NCBI RefSeq assembly: GCF_026646375.1
Contig: NZ_JAIPPU010000002.1
Span: forward strand, 62,001 to 126,000
Direction: 5' to 3'
Length of the DNA stretch: 64,000 nt
From: Acetobacterium wieringae
GTDB taxonomy: Bacteria > Bacillota > Clostridia > Eubacteriales > Eubacteriaceae
In this document: in pieces, positions 1-8,447 of the stretch
Numbering within the stretch: position 1 is the first letter of the stretch
How the letters are laid out: each line of letters opens with the position of its first letter
Notes under the pieces: model-generated
What the model saw: the letters and a program-made list of their open reading frames with translations, nothing else
The model's database searches: none
What the model was told of the DNA's origin: nothing
Made by a program: the position numbers and the translations under genes

Positions 1-43
1 TTGTCATCCAACAATCCTCCTGTGTTTGACCAAGTCTAATCAT

Positions 44-961
44 TTATACATCCAAGAATTTGCGAATCGCAAATACGCTACCAACGGCACCGATAAACCC
101 TCCGTAAATCAGGTAGAAGAAAATCAATTGTCCCATCACTGCATCGGGAGAAGCCAAACTGGCATCCACTGGCAAAAATAAATTTCCGCCAACTAATCCC
201 AAAATATAATAATAGGTGATCCGAATAATCAGGAAAGCAACAATGGCTCCCATCAACCCCAACAGCGTCCCTTCCAGAATGAACGGCGCCCGGATATAGG
301 CGTTGGTTGCACCCACATATTTCATAATGCCAATTTCCCGTCGTCTTGCAAAAACGGTTAATTTAATCGTATTGTAAATAATAAAGATGGAAATCATTGA
401 TAACACCACCAATACCACTATACTTAAAGTATTGGTAAATTTATTGAAACTCACCAGTGCTTCCACATATTCCTGACCATATCGGACGTACTCAACCCCT
501 TGGCCTTCAAACGACATGGCCAGAGTTTGAACTTCATCCATATCATCCGGATCAGTCACCCGGACAACAAAGGATGCCGGCATTGGGTTGTTTTCTGAAT
601 TATAACCACTGAGCAGCGGCGCATAATCTTCCAGACTGACGGTGAACTTTTCCAAAGCTTCTTCGGCACTTTCAAAGGTAACTTCTTCAATCAGGTCACT
701 TTTCTCCAAAGCCTGTTCTATGGTTGCTTTTTGAGTGTCGGTAAAATCGGACTGGAGAAAGATTTTCAGTTCCAGTTTCGATTCCACATCTTTGGTCACT
801 TCCTGAACATTGATGGTTAAGATCAGAAAAATCCCCAGGATAATCAACGCAGCAATTACCGACAGCACCGAAGCCGCACTCATCAGGTTATTTCGTTCAA
901 TGCTTTTTAAGGTATCCCGGACAACATTTTTGGGCATTGTTTTAATGGAACTAAACTTCAT
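44..961 (-). CDS. ftsX: Cell-division protein FtsX (ABC-type permease subunit)
   Basis: FtsX is the membrane half of the FtsEX complex, which passes ATP-driven conformational change to cell-wall hydrolases at the septum. The sequence shows the family layout: a short cytoplasmic N-terminus, a membrane segment near residues 30-50, an extracellular domain of about 110 residues, then three more membrane segments, with the cytoplasmic motif RRREIGIMKYVGAT typical of FtsX. I start it at the ATG at 961 (305 aa), which has an AGGTAGG ribosome site just upstream; an in-frame start at 985 would lie deeper inside ftsE and lacks such a site. It overlaps the end of ftsE by 11 bases, implying translational coupling. 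The M23 hydrolase that follows at 2021 to 3250 is a natural partner. Assignment is firm. Confidence 0.95.
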   Translation of the reverse strand: MKFSSIKTMPKNVVRDTLKSIERNNLMSAASVLSVIAALIILGIFLILTINVQEVTKDVESKLELKIFLQSDFTDTQKATIEQALEKSDLIEEVTFESAEEALEKFTVSLEDYAPLLSGYNSENNPMPASFVVRVTDPDDMDEVQTLAMSFEGQGVEYVRYGQEYVEALVSFNKFTNTLSIVVLVVLSMISIFIIYNTIKLTVFARRREIGIMKYVGATNAYIRAPFILEGTLLGLMGAIVAFLIIRITYYYILGLVGGNLFLPVDASLASPDAVMGQLIFFYLIYGGFIGAVGSVFAIRKFLDV

Positions 962-1640
962 ATCCGTACCTACCTGTCGCGTCATCTACTTTGAGAACAC
1001 CGTCTTCCAATGTCAAAACCCGTTTTTTCATGGTATCAACGATTTCCCGGTCATGGGTAACCACCACCACAGTTGTTCCTCTACGGTTGATTTCTTCCAG
1101 AATACTGATAATCTCATAGGATGTTTCGGGATCAAGGTTTCCGGTCGGCTCATCACAAATCAAAATAGAGGGGTTGTTAATAATCGCCCGGGCAATAACC
1201 ACCCGCTGTTGCTCACCACCAGATAACTCATGGGGATAGTGGTTCATCCGATGGGATAAGCCAACCATATCCAGAGCCAACGGCACCCGTTTCTGGATCT
1301 GCTTTTCAGATTTTCCGATTATTTCCATGGCATAGGCCACATTTTCATAGACGCTTTTGTTTTCCAGCAGCCGAAAATCCTGAAAGACAATCCCCATTTT
1401 TCGTCTTAAGAAAGGGATTTCTTTTTTTGACAATTTTGAGACATTAAAATTATTAATGTATACTGAACCTTCTGTCGCTTCAATCTCTCTTAAAAGAAGC
1501 TTAATAAATGTTGATTTTCCGGCCCCACTTCGACCCACCAGAAAGACAAACTCACCCTTATCAATAAAGAGGCTGACGTTTTTAAGCGCATCGCTCTTGT
1601 TTTTATCGTAACCCTTGGTTACATTTTTAAATTCGATCAT
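951..1640 (-). CDS. ftsE: Cell-division ATP-binding protein FtsE
   Basis: Cytoplasmic ABC ATPase that pairs with FtsX. At 229 aa it has the family's normal length. Visible motifs are the Walker A loop GRSGAGKST near residue 37, the signature LSGGEQQRV near 140, and Walker B ILICDEPTGNLD followed by the switch histidine in VVVVTHD. The ATG at 1640 is preceded by AGGAG. The gene overlaps ftsX, so the two proteins are probably made in equal amounts. The promoter lies in the 380-base gap upstream, where the best candidate is an extended -10 (TGCTAAAAT, minus strand, about 1836 to 1844). Confidence 0.96.
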   Translation of the reverse strand: MIEFKNVTKGYDKNKSDALKNVSLFIDKGEFVFLVGRSGAGKSTFIKLLLREIEATEGSVYINNFNVSKLSKKEIPFLRRKMGIVFQDFRLLENKSVYENVAYAMEIIGKSEKQIQKRVPLALDMVGLSHRMNHYPHELSGGEQQRVVIARAIINNPSILICDEPTGNLDPETSYEIISILEEINRRGTTVVVVTHDREIVDTMKKRVLTLEDGVLKVDDATGRYGYEV

Positions 1641-2020
1641 ATCTTAGCCACTCCTAATTTACTTATCATTCGCTTGCTTTGACAGGGCATTTTAACACGC
1701 GCTATCCTATTTTCTGCTTAAATGTTTTTTGACAAGTTAAGATTATTTTAATCAAAAGAATGTTAATTGAAAAAGACTTCCGGGTATTGGTCCGTTTTTT
1801 GGCCTTCAAATCATTCCTCATTTGAAACTGTATTCATTTTAGCATACTTTTTGAATAATTTCATTAAAAAAATAAATATTTTGTAACAAATGTATCGAAA
1901 TTCGTCCGAATCCCTGTTTTTCTATTGATTTAAGAAATTCAATTGGCAAAATAAAAAGAGAAAAGACGTTGTTCATCTTTTCTCATCATATATACCGTGT
2001 AACGGTTGGAAAAATTAATT
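1641..2020. other. Intergenic region between ftsE and the M23 hydrolase gene
   Basis: No gene is supported here; the region is AT-rich. It holds the terminator of the M23 gene at its right end, an extended -10 candidate for ftsEX (TGCTAAAAT on the minus strand near 1836 to 1844), and a perfect 7-bp inverted repeat (TTCAAAT/ATTTGAA, 1805 to 1826) that would form a hairpin in the roughly 200-base ftsE leader. I see no known riboswitch. Confidence 0.5.
1948..1984 (-). terminator. Intrinsic terminator of the M23 hydrolase gene
   Basis: A 9-bp perfect stem (GAGAAAAGA, 1958 to 1966, with TCTTTTCTC, 1976 to 1984) is followed on the minus strand by a T-rich run (1948 to 1957), 37 to 73 bases after the stop codon at 2021. 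Confidence 0.75.
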
Positions 2021-3250
2021 CTAAATATAGGGACTAATTGGTGATCCATACAAACGCACTTCATAATGAAGATGAGCACCTGTTGAGTCGCCAGTGCTGC
2101 CAACCGCTCCAACGGTCTGACCGGCCGCAACCGTTTCGCCTGATGATACATTAATTGCACTTAAATGGGCATATACTGCCGACAAACCATTGCCGATATC
2201 AACAATGACACAGTTTCCATAACCGCCATTCCAACCGGCTGAAATCACAGTTCCGTTTCCGGCACAGGCCACCGGTGTCCCGGTTGATGCGCCAATATCG
2301 ACGCCAGCATGGAAGCGGGAATCACCCCAGATGGGATGGATTCGCCAGCCAAATTCACTGGTAATATTGCCATCGCAAGGCCAGACATACGAGCTGGAAT
2401 ATACCGGAGGCGCCGTTGATCCGCCACCGGATGTGTCGCCACCGCCAGTATTGGTCGTATCACCACCTGCCGAGCCATCCGTCGCACCGGTGCTGCCGTT
2501 ATTTTGAGCTGCCTGCTCAGCGGTGGCCCGCTGTTGTTCATAATAGACCTGTAACTGCCCTTCAATATCTGCTGAAGTAGCTGCTTCAGCTGCTTCAATG
2601 GCCTTGTATTCTTCTAAGGCTGCCTGGTTTTGGGCCAATAGCTGATCCTTTTGAGCCAAAACTTCTTCCTGTTGAGTTAGTACAACTTCCTGTTCGGTTT
2701 TTTTCGCTACTGTTTTTAATCGATCTGCCTCAATGCTCAGCTTCTTTTCATCGATCACTTTTTTCGTTTCTTCCAGAGCATTCAGGGAGTCCTTGTCTGC
2801 CGTCATAATGTAACGGGACATATCTAATTTTGTAATAAAATCCGAGAAATCTGAAGCTGAGAAAATAAATTCCATGATACTGCCGTTGCCGTACATATAC
2901 ATCGCCCGAACCCGATCGCTCATGGCTGCTTCCTGTTCTTGCTTCTTGGCCTCAGCAATTTTCAGCTCTTCCTGTTTTTTTGCAATATTTGCTTCAATGG
3001 AAGATATATCGGCATTGATTGCACCGATTATTCCATTGATCCGGTTTACCTCTTCATTGACTTTGCCGATTTCGTCCTCAATCCCATTGATGGTATTCTG
3101 AGTCATGTCGACTTGATACTTTGCTGCTGCCTGTCGAGCATTGCTTTGGGCTAACTGCTCGGTTAACGAAGCCGCATTGACGGGTGCTGTTAAAAATGCC
3201 AAAACCAGGGAACCAGTAACGATACCTGATACAACTCGATGTTTTTTCAT
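2021..3250 (-). CDS. Secreted coiled-coil M23 peptidoglycan hydrolase
   Basis: Predicted secreted murein endopeptidase (about 409 aa). A signal peptide (MKKHRVVSG..., hydrophobic core, cut near VNA-AS) is followed by a long coiled coil (about residues 30-240, rich in Gln, Glu, Lys and Ala), a Gly/Ser/Thr-rich linker, and a C-terminal M23 (LytM) domain with the zinc ligands of HAGVDIG and HLHYEVR, both intact, so it should be active. The start is placed at the ATG at 3250, which has a GGGAAAGGGG ribosome site, rather than six codons upstream. The EnvC/PcsB-like coiled coil plus hydrolase plan, directly downstream of ftsEX, fits an FtsEX-controlled hydrolase. That partnership is an inference from layout and family knowledge. 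Confidence 0.88.
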   Translation of the reverse strand: MKKHRVVSGIVTGSLVLAFLTAPVNAASLTEQLAQSNARQAAAKYQVDMTQNTINGIEDEIGKVNEEVNRINGIIGAINADISSIEANIAKKQEELKIAEAKKQEQEAAMSDRVRAMYMYGNGSIMEFIFSASDFSDFITKLDMSRYIMTADKDSLNALEETKKVIDEKKLSIEADRLKTVAKKTEQEVVLTQQEEVLAQKDQLLAQNQAALEEYKAIEAAEAATSADIEGQLQVYYEQQRATAEQAAQNNGSTGATDGSAGGDTTNTGGGDTSGGGSTAPPVYSSSYVWPCDGNITSEFGWRIHPIWGDSRFHAGVDIGASTGTPVACAGNGTVISAGWNGGYGNCVIVDIGNGLSAVYAHLSAINVSSGETVAAGQTVGAVGSTGDSTGAHLHYEVRLYGSPISPYI

Positions 3251-3442
3251 TTTTCCCCTTTCCCACAATTATATAATTGTGACCCTGTCTAGTTGTTACT
3301 TTCCTAGTAATTTTATTATTTTTGTAACGGTTGTATTATACCATAATCCTGTCGTAATTAAAACAAAAACAATAAAATAACTTGAAAATATTTTGTATAA
3401 AATGTTTAATAATGCGATGTTTTTTGATTTATATTTCATAGT

Positions 3443-3478
3443 AAAAAAAGACACTCTAAAAATTCAGAATGTCTTTTT
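3443..3478 (-). terminator. Intrinsic terminator of the iron alcohol dehydrogenase gene
   Basis: A stem pairing AAAAAGACACTCT (left arm from about 3445) with AGAATGTCTTTTT (3466 to 3478), one mismatch, is followed on the minus strand by a run of seven T (3443 to 3449). It lies 25 bases past the stop at 3503. Confidence 0.8.
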
Positions 3479-3502
3479 AATATTTATGTTGAAATTTTTG
3501 AC

Positions 3503-4651
3503 TTAAAAAGCTGCTTTATAGATAGCAATCACGTCTTCTTTGGTTGGGCATTTGGGATTACCACCGGTACAAATATCGGCCAGTGCCAGATCAGCCAATT
3601 CACTGAAATCTTCTTCTTTGACTCCGATTTCTTTTAGTCCGGCCGGAATCCCCACATCTTTGGATAGTTTTTTTATGGCATCGATGGCCATGATATTGAT
3701 TTCTTTCGGCTCACGACGACTGGTATCGACACCCATCGCCTGGGCAACATCTTTTAGTCGATCACCAACAGCGTCAGCATTAAATGCCGTAACATAAGGC
3801 AACAAAATGGCATTGCAAACCCCATGAGGCAAATCATAGAATCCGCCTAACTGGTGCGCCATAGAATGGACGATTCCCAATCCGCCATTCGAGAATCCCA
3901 TCCCGGTGACAAACTGACCATAAGCCATGGCATCCCGGGCATCCAAATCATCACCATCTTCAACGGCCTGTCTTAGGCTACCAGAAATGGCTTTGATGGC
4001 TTCGAGATTAAAAAGATCGGTGAATCGTGAAGCACCGGCGGTGGTATAACCTTCAATGGCATGCGTTAACGCATCCATACCGGTGGCAGCCGTTAATGAT
4101 TTTGGCATTTTGAGCATTAAAACCGGATCATTGACCGCTACGGTTGCCAGACAGTTGGGATCAACAATAACCATTTTGAGTTTACGCTCTTCATCAGTGA
4201 TAACATAATTGATGGTCGCTTCACTGGCGGTTCCGGCGGTGGTATTAATCGCCACAATTGGCAGGGATTTATTGGCAGTTTTGCCAACGCCTTCGTAATC
4301 CCGTAAATCCCCGGGATTGGTAGCCAGAATGGCAATTCCTTTGGCGGTATCCTGGGGCGATCCCCCGCCGATACTGACGACAAAATCGCATTCATTTTCC
4401 TGTAAAGCCTGAAGACCAGCATTTACATTGGCAACAGTAGGGTTGGGTTTAACATCTGAAAATAAGGCATACGGAACTTTTGCTCCATCTAATACATTGA
4501 GTACATCTTGAACAATACCTGCTTCAACAAGTACCTTATCGGTTACAACTAAGGCTTTTTTCACGTTCATACGTTTGATCTCTGGCGCAATCAGTTCAAT
4601 TGCTCCCGGTTCCATAATGACTACTGGTGGAAAATAATAGGTTCTTGCCAT
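3503..4651 (-). CDS. Iron-containing alcohol dehydrogenase
   Basis: NAD(P)-dependent group III alcohol dehydrogenase, 382 aa (family-typical length), cytoplasmic. The nucleotide-binding motif GGGSPQDTAKG, the metal-site regions DALTHAIEGYT and GIVHSMAHQLGG, and DLPHGVCNAILLP are all intact. The start ATG has a strong GGAGGTG ribosome site and the gene stands alone with its own terminator. Substrate cannot be read from the sequence; ethanol, butanol or propanediol-derived alcohols are all possible. Because the pdu operon of this window has no PduQ, this enzyme is a candidate aldehyde reductase for propanol formation, but it is 43 kb away and has no shell-targeting helix, so that link is speculative. 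Confidence 0.92.
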   Translation of the reverse strand: MARTYYFPPVVIMEPGAIELIAPEIKRMNVKKALVVTDKVLVEAGIVQDVLNVLDGAKVPYALFSDVKPNPTVANVNAGLQALQENECDFVVSIGGGSPQDTAKGIAILATNPGDLRDYEGVGKTANKSLPIVAINTTAGTASEATINYVITDEERKLKMVIVDPNCLATVAVNDPVLMLKMPKSLTAATGMDALTHAIEGYTTAGASRFTDLFNLEAIKAISGSLRQAVEDGDDLDARDAMAYGQFVTGMGFSNGGLGIVHSMAHQLGGFYDLPHGVCNAILLPYVTAFNADAVGDRLKDVAQAMGVDTSRREPKEINIMAIDAIKKLSKDVGIPAGLKEIGVKEEDFSELADLALADICTGGNPKCPTKEDVIAIYKAAF

Positions 4652-4882
4652 AAGAACACCTCCAAAATTATTCGTTTACATGATTATATGCCATCGAAAT
4701 GGCTGAATAAATGGAAATTTTTTCTTGTTTGAGATACATTATTGAAATGATTGATCAATAACATGGAATAAACCGAACACAATAAATAATAAACGGCTTT
4801 TCTTATGATTTATCTCTTATTTTTAAGAATACTATTATATGATTTTATAAAATTGATTGAACTACGTTTTGAAGAGGTAATT

Positions 4883-6034
4883 ATGAAAAACATCAGTATT
4901 CTTGGGTCAACTGGCTCAATTGGAACCCAGGCTCTGGAAGTTGTTTCTGAAAACAGCAACGCTTTAAATATTGTCGGTTTAACCACCAATACCAGCATTG
5001 AACTGCTGGAAAAACAGATTGTCACCTATTCGCCCCGGATTGTCTGTGTGATGGATAGCGATTCTGCACTAATTCTGGAAAAGCGCCTTAAAACAAGAGG
5101 TTTAGCGGTGGAAGTGGTGACTGGTTTAGAAGGCCTGATTGCAGTTGCCACAGCATCGGAAAATGATCTACTGCTCACGGCGGTATCTGGAATGATTGGT
5201 CTGCAACCGACTCTTGCCGCCATTGATGCGGGTATTGACATTGCTCTGGCTAATAAGGAAACACTGGTAGCTGGTGGCCAGCTTGTGATGGATGCAGTCG
5301 CCACCAGCGGGGTTTCACTGCTTCCGGTTGACAGTGAACACTGTGCCATTTTTCAATGTCTGATGGGGAATAAGCATGAAGAAATTGACCGGATTATTAT
5401 TACCGCATCCGGCGGGCCCTTCCGGGGATATACCCCCAAACAGCTGGAGTCGGTTACTCTGGCCCAGGCCTTGAAGCATCCCAACTGGTCAATGGGAAAG
5501 AAAATTACCATTGATTCAGCGACCCTGATGAACAAGGGGCTTGAAGTCATCGAAGCTAAATGGCTCTTTAATCTGTGCAATAATCAGATTGACGTGGTGG
5601 TTCATCCTCAAAGCATTATCCACTCAATGGTGGAATTTATCGATCATTCCACCATCGCCCAATTGGGCATGCCAGATATGGCTCTACCGATTCAAATCGC
5701 TTTTTTTTATCCCAAACGGGTTGCCAACAATCGACCATCTCTGGACTTTAGCCTGATTCGTGAACTAACCTTCGCAGAACCTGATCGAATCGCCTTTCCC
5801 TGCTTGCAGTTGGCCTATGATGCCCTGGAAACTGGTGGCACCATGGCCTGTGTCCTTAATGCTGCCAATGAGATTGCAGTGTCTCGATTTTTAAATCAGG
5901 AAATCCAGTTTCTGGATATTCCCCGAATCAACCGGCAGGTGATGGAACAGCATCAGGTAATTGCCCGTCCCAATCTTGATGATGTGCTGGCAGTGGATGC
6001 CTGGGCCCGAGAAATTTCACAAGCTTATCACTAA
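4883..6034 (+). CDS. dxr: 1-deoxy-D-xylulose 5-phosphate reductoisomerase
   Basis: Second enzyme of the MEP isoprenoid pathway: converts 1-deoxy-D-xylulose 5-phosphate to MEP with NADPH. The N-terminal NADPH motif ILGSTGSIGTQAL, the metal/substrate segment LPVDSEHCAIFQ, GGPFRGY and KMGKKITIDSATLMNKGLEV-type region are all present; length 383 aa is normal. The ATG at 4883 (after GAAGAGGTAATT) is chosen over an upstream in-frame ATG at 4805, since the family begins at MKNISILG. In most Firmicutes dxr sits between cdsA and rseP; here it stands alone on the opposite strand about 8 kb from ispG. It is flanked downstream by a perfect terminator. Confidence 0.96.
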   Translation: MKNISILGSTGSIGTQALEVVSENSNALNIVGLTTNTSIELLEKQIVTYSPRIVCVMDSDSALILEKRLKTRGLAVEVVTGLEGLIAVATASENDLLLTAVSGMIGLQPTLAAIDAGIDIALANKETLVAGGQLVMDAVATSGVSLLPVDSEHCAIFQCLMGNKHEEIDRIIITASGGPFRGYTPKQLESVTLAQALKHPNWSMGKKITIDSATLMNKGLEVIEAKWLFNLCNNQIDVVVHPQSIIHSMVEFIDHSTIAQLGMPDMALPIQIAFFYPKRVANNRPSLDFSLIRELTFAEPDRIAFPCLQLAYDALETGGTMACVLNAANEIAVSRFLNQEIQFLDIPRINRQVMEQHQVIARPNLDDVLAVDAWAREISQAYH

Positions 6035-6086
6035 TTACTTACTATCCAGATAAGCCGCTTCCTTTGCGTGACATCTTCTACAACTT

Positions 6087-6126
6087 AAGAGACAGTAGTA
6101 ACTGTTTACTACTGTCTCTTTTTTTT
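6087..6126 (+). terminator. Strong intrinsic terminator after dxr
   Basis: A perfect 15-bp stem (AAGAGACAGTAGTAA with TTACTACTGTCTCTT) around a 4-base loop CTGT is followed by a run of eight T. It separates dxr from the convergent MFS gene; the opposite strand lacks a good T run, so it serves mainly dxr. Confidence 0.92.
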
Positions 6127-6141
6127 GCTGCCAATCCCTTA

Positions 6142-7341
6142 TTAAACCGTTTGTTTGATCTCGACACTATTTTTAATTTTTACGGCTACCAAAACCATTG
6201 AAATAATGCTGCCAAGTATTAACGTAAGTGCTGCAATTTGCCAGTCTGCTCGTGCTGATGTCAAGTTAAATGTCTCACGTAAAAATTTCAGAGCATAAGG
6301 TGATAGAAATTGTCCAATCCCGGTTCCACTGACATAAATTGAAATGGCCACCGCCGCATATTTCGGGCTTGTTGCACTGGCAGCTACAGCCATTACAATC
6401 GCAGGGTTAAAAGTTCCAAATCCAATACCGAAAATAATGGCACCCAGTATGAGCAATGTCAGACTGTTCGCTGAGAGCAAAATCACAAAAGACAATCCCA
6501 CACACAAAACACCAAATGAAGCACTATATTGTTTTAATCTTTTGGCAATGCTTCCATAGAGCAATCCTACCACAAAAGCTGAAGCCGTAAAAATACTCAG
6601 AACCGTAGCCGATTGCGTAGCATTACCAATTCCATCGGCTTTCATGACCATGGCAACATTTGTCATAAAACTGAATTGGACCATATTAACCAACCCACAA
6701 GCAACTGCTAAAATGAAGGTCATCGTTGTTACTTTCTTTTCTTTTATCGCCAAATCGTCAACTTTTTCCGGTTTTTTGACCCCGGTATCCGGAAGTTTAA
6801 ACCAGATAATCAGCGCAATTGGAATCACCAATAAAAAACCAAGAAATGAAAAACGCCAATTATAAGCGGCCAACATGCCACCCATCATCTGGAAAACCAT
6901 TCCTGCCGCAGCACCAACTGCACTTTTGAAGCCCATCAGCTTGTTCGCCTGTTGCCCGGAGAAGAGGTCAGTAATAACCGCCGATGCCATTGGGAAAACC
7001 AAACCGTATCCAGCTCCGAAGACAAACCTCATAACTATCATAAATTGCAGATCTCCAACAAATGCTGATGGAATCCCACCAATAAAAATTAAAACCATCG
7101 CAATGGAAATAATCTTCTTAATACTTATGTATTGGGTTAACTTACCGGAAATCAGGGCAAAGAACACCATCATCAGCGAAGGAATAGTTGATAATAATTT
7201 AATTGTCTCCGGTGCTGCATCCGGAAATGCTTTTGCAATTTCGGCTAATGCTGGTGTCGTCATGCTGGTTGTATACATCAGTAATGCTACCGACAATGCT
7301 GCAATCTGAACCCATAAACTACTGTTATTATTTTTTTCCAT
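6142..7341 (-). CDS. Major facilitator superfamily transporter
   Basis: Polytopic inner-membrane secondary transporter of 399 aa with about 12 membrane segments in two halves and a charged central loop (near residues 190-205, KKPEKVDDLAIKEKK). The MFS loop 2-3 signature region appears as GKLTQYISIKKI and a second-half equivalent GSIAKRLKQYSA. Substrate cannot be inferred. The gene has a good promoter (TTGTTT, 17 bases, TATAAT, 7364 to 7392) and lies just downstream of a TetR-type regulator on the same strand, so it may be a TetR-controlled efflux or uptake system. Start at the ATG at 7341 with AAAGGAAA upstream. Confidence 0.88.
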   Translation of the reverse strand: MEKNNNSSLWVQIAALSVALLMYTTSMTTPALAEIAKAFPDAAPETIKLLSTIPSLMMVFFALISGKLTQYISIKKIISIAMVLIFIGGIPSAFVGDLQFMIVMRFVFGAGYGLVFPMASAVITDLFSGQQANKLMGFKSAVGAAAGMVFQMMGGMLAAYNWRFSFLGFLLVIPIALIIWFKLPDTGVKKPEKVDDLAIKEKKVTTMTFILAVACGLVNMVQFSFMTNVAMVMKADGIGNATQSATVLSIFTASAFVVGLLYGSIAKRLKQYSASFGVLCVGLSFVILLSANSLTLLILGAIIFGIGFGTFNPAIVMAVAASATSPKYAAVAISIYVSGTGIGQFLSPYALKFLRETFNLTSARADWQIAALTLILGSIISMVLVAVKIKNSVEIKQTV

Positions 7342-7363
7342 TTTGTTTTCCTTTCGACTCTAA

Positions 7364-7392
7364 ATTATAAACGTGGTTAATTTATTAAACAA
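7364..7392 (-). promoter_or_regulatory. Promoter of the MFS transporter gene
   Basis: On the minus strand a -35 TTGTTT (7387 to 7392) and a consensus -10 TATAAT (7364 to 7369) are 17 bases apart, about 23 bases upstream of the start codon. The -35 overlaps a 13-mer that is repeated in the tetR terminator. Confidence 0.65.
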
Positions 7393-7618
7393 TACCATCT
7401 TTTTATATTTTTGTCACCTCTTTTTTTGTTAATTATTAATTAAATCCTGTTATATGGTAAAAGTAATCGTTTTTATGTCTTTATTTTTCGTAATTTTTAT
7501 TATTTTGATTGTATCTTTGCTATACCATTCTTTTTTTACTTACATTAATTCGTGATAAAAATCTGTATATTTATCATGTTTAATATATTTCACTCAAAAA
7601 TTCTTGGCAAATTTGCAC

Positions 7619-7675
7619 AAAAAAACAATACCATCGTTAGCTGATTTCAAATCAGCAACAGATGGTATTGTTTTT
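7619..7675 (-). terminator. Long hairpin terminator of the TetR gene
   Basis: A 15-bp perfect outer stem (AAAAACAATACCATC at 7621 to 7635 with its complement at 7661 to 7675) continues into an inner stem GCTGATT/AATCAGC, so almost the whole 55 bases pair. On the minus strand the T run lies at 7619 to 7625, 25 bases after the tetR stop codon. Confidence 0.8.
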
Positions 7676-7699
7676 ATATCGTTAAGCAGTTACAAATAC

Positions 7700-8368
7700 T
7701 TAACCCGCTATGACGATAAAATTTTTCTCAACTTTCAGATGAATGGCATCAATCATCCTCCGAGACTCTTCGATGCACTGGTCAATAAAGCTATTTTCAA
7801 ATCGTAAGCTCTGAAAGAGCAACCGAATTTCGAGTTCAGCCAGATACTCGCTGCTGCAGTCTAAATAACCATCATCCCGGGAGACGTGCAGTCCATGAAC
7901 AACTGCCAGATTTGCCAATGCCAATGCCTTTACTTCCAATCGGTCAAGTCCAAGCTTATAAGACCGGTTGATATTCTCGACAAACCCGACCGACGCACTT
8001 TCTGTTTTCATCAATGCATTGGTGTCACACAACTCATGATAAAACTGGTTCAAATGACGATTCAACCGACAATTGCGATTCTGCACCCGAAACTCAATTG
8101 CGGTTCTTAACACCGCATTGCATCCAGGGAATTTTTCGTCGATGGCCTTCTGGGTTTTTACTTTATTCGCAACCATATACTCATTATATACTTCCAGTGC
8201 CAGGTTGTTCTTATTTTTGAAATAATATGCAACCATCGCTTTGTTTGTTCCCGAATCTTCTGCAATTTGCGCCAGTGTTGTTTTTGTGAATCCATATTCA
8301 TAGAATAACTGTTTTGCAGTTACATAAATCTTTTGCTTTGTTTCCAGACCAGTTTTGTAATTAGCCAA
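7700..8368 (-). CDS. TetR/AcrR-family transcriptional regulator
   Basis: DNA-binding repressor type, 222 aa. The N-terminal helix-turn-helix is clear (residues about 10-55: TAKQLFYEYGFTKTTLAQIA, then GTNKAMVAYYFKNK). The C-terminal ligand domain is divergent and gives no ligand hint. It has its own promoter with an extended -10 and its own terminator. The MFS transporter follows on the same strand, making that gene the obvious candidate target; autoregulation is also likely for the family, but I see no clear palindromic operator. Confidence 0.9.
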   Translation of the reverse strand: MANYKTGLETKQKIYVTAKQLFYEYGFTKTTLAQIAEDSGTNKAMVAYYFKNKNNLALEVYNEYMVANKVKTQKAIDEKFPGCNAVLRTAIEFRVQNRNCRLNRHLNQFYHELCDTNALMKTESASVGFVENINRSYKLGLDRLEVKALALANLAVVHGLHVSRDDGYLDCSSEYLAELEIRLLFQSLRFENSFIDQCIEESRRMIDAIHLKVEKNFIVIAG

Positions 8369-8399
8369 TGTTTGTTCCTCGCTCTCTGATATTGATTTA

Positions 8400-8427
8400 A
8401 TTCTAGCATAAAACGATTTTTTTGCAA
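8400..8427 (-). promoter_or_regulatory. Promoter of the TetR gene
   Basis: On the minus strand TTGCAA (8422 to 8427) and TAGAAT (8400 to 8405) are spaced by 16 bases, with the extended -10 TG dinucleotide. It sits 32 bases upstream of the start codon. Confidence 0.6.
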
Positions 8428-8447
8428 GGATCGATCATTTTGCATTG

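Larger units (their letters stand above)
7342..7699. other. Intergenic region between the TetR gene and the MFS gene
   Basis: No gene is supported. The region contains the long hairpin that ends the tetR transcript (7619 to 7675) and the MFS promoter. The 13-mer AAACAATACCATC occurs in both: in the hairpin arm (7623 to 7635) and across the MFS -35 box (7387 to 7399). Confidence 0.6.

Noticed and set aside
3503-4651. Calling the iron alcohol dehydrogenase PduQ
   Set aside because: It is 43 kb from the pdu operon with its own promoter region and terminator, and has no encapsulation helix; the substrate cannot be decided from sequence.
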